Shown here piece by piece: positions 15,121 through 15,322 of a stretch of 15,322 nucleotides of DNA. Origin of the DNA: Azoarcus sp. (GTDB lineage Bacteria > Pseudomonadota > Gammaproteobacteria > Burkholderiales > Rhodocyclaceae); NCBI GenBank assembly GCA_031282905.1, contig JAITCV010000202.1, positions 1 through 15,322 on the forward strand, in the 5' to 3' direction. The notes beneath the pieces are model-generated. The model was not told where the DNA came from, made no database searches, and saw only the letters and a list, made by a program, of their open reading frames with translations. Both the position numbers and the translations under genes were made by a program. The stretch's first letter is position 1. Each line of letters begins with the position of its first letter.

Positions 15121-15322
15121 AAACGAAACAACTCTGGCACATGTATTACTCAGGCATGGATGCCGTAGAACTTGAAAAGTCCTGGGTAGAAGAAGTAGCG
15201 AGCAAAGAATTCTGTCCGCACTGTGAATCTCCTTTACGTGGCGAAGAATATTGCCCGGATGTCCCGTTACTGCAAAAAATACCCAGGAACATGGACATGT
15301 TTTTTATGTACTATGGGCTGGG
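15117..15322 (+). CDS. Small Cys-containing protein of unknown function, partial at the window edge
   Basis: ATG at 15117 opens MKTKQLWHMYYSGMDAVELE, then KSWVEEVASKEFCPHCESPL and RGEEYCPDV...NMDMFFMYYGLG, still open at the window end (68 residues seen). It has a CPHC pair and a third Cys (EYCP) that could be part of a zinc-ribbon-like fold, acidic and aromatic content, and no signal peptide. Its codon use and base composition are clearly more AT-rich than the rest of the window. Small, acidic, start-overlapping genes placed directly after a broken C-terminal tail are often immunity genes of polymorphic toxins; that is inference only. Confidence 0.6.
   Translation, partial: MKTKQLWHMYYSGMDAVELEKSWVEEVASKEFCPHCESPLRGEEYCPDVPLLQKIPRNMDMFFMYYGL

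Noticed and set aside
14909..15175. An 88-codon plus-strand frame after the RND operon.
   Set aside because: It runs through the 11-bp-stem terminator at 14973-15012 and overlaps the better-supported frame at 15117 out of register; it has no ribosome-binding site.

Overview
The window is high-GC, gene-dense, Gram-negative chromosomal DNA. The core is the outer-membrane biogenesis cluster lptD-surA-pdxA-rsmA on the minus strand, with the cell-wall-recycling kinase gene amgK divergent from lptD. This arrangement, the LptD cysteine pattern and the base composition suggest a betaproteobacterium (Rhodocyclales- or Nitrosomonadales-like). That placement is inference; there is no rRNA or tRNA in the window to confirm it.

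Left part (1-4072). A minus-strand gene for an AAA-ATPase-like (PF09820-type) protein runs off the left edge. It is cut by a 90-bp element with 17-bp inverted ends, and a poly-G tract and a TATAAT box lie upstream. After a gap with no convincing gene comes a plus-strand TPR/GT41 (OGT/SPINDLY-like) glycosyltransferase. It is split by an in-frame TGA that lies inside a 66-bp duplication, and removal of one unit restores the full-length protein. An unrecognised coiled-coil protein of 447 residues overlaps its 3' end. A dispersed-repeat copy sits in the convergent gap before rsmA.

Central part (4100-10974). lptD, surA, pdxA and rsmA are tightly packed. The surA/pdxA and pdxA/rsmA junctions are 4-bp overlaps, so the run looks co-transcribed and translationally coupled. 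The products act in LPS export (LptD), outer-membrane protein folding (SurA), vitamin B6 synthesis (PdxA) and 16S rRNA methylation (RsmA). AmgK starts cell-wall sugar recycling. Its usual partner murU is not next to it; the 3' side holds debris, including a frameshifted relic of a type I restriction specificity subunit (HsdS) and a perfect 20-bp palindrome.

Right part (11323-15322). An AcrB/HAE1-type RND transporter has no adaptor gene in the window. A small disordered protein of unknown function follows 2 bp later, then a strong intrinsic terminator. Beyond the terminator the sequence becomes more AT-rich and looks like the edge of an accessory region: the C-terminal tail of a broken gene overlaps the start of a small Cys-containing protein that runs off the window. 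The layout resembles a toxin-tail/immunity pair, but this is not proven.
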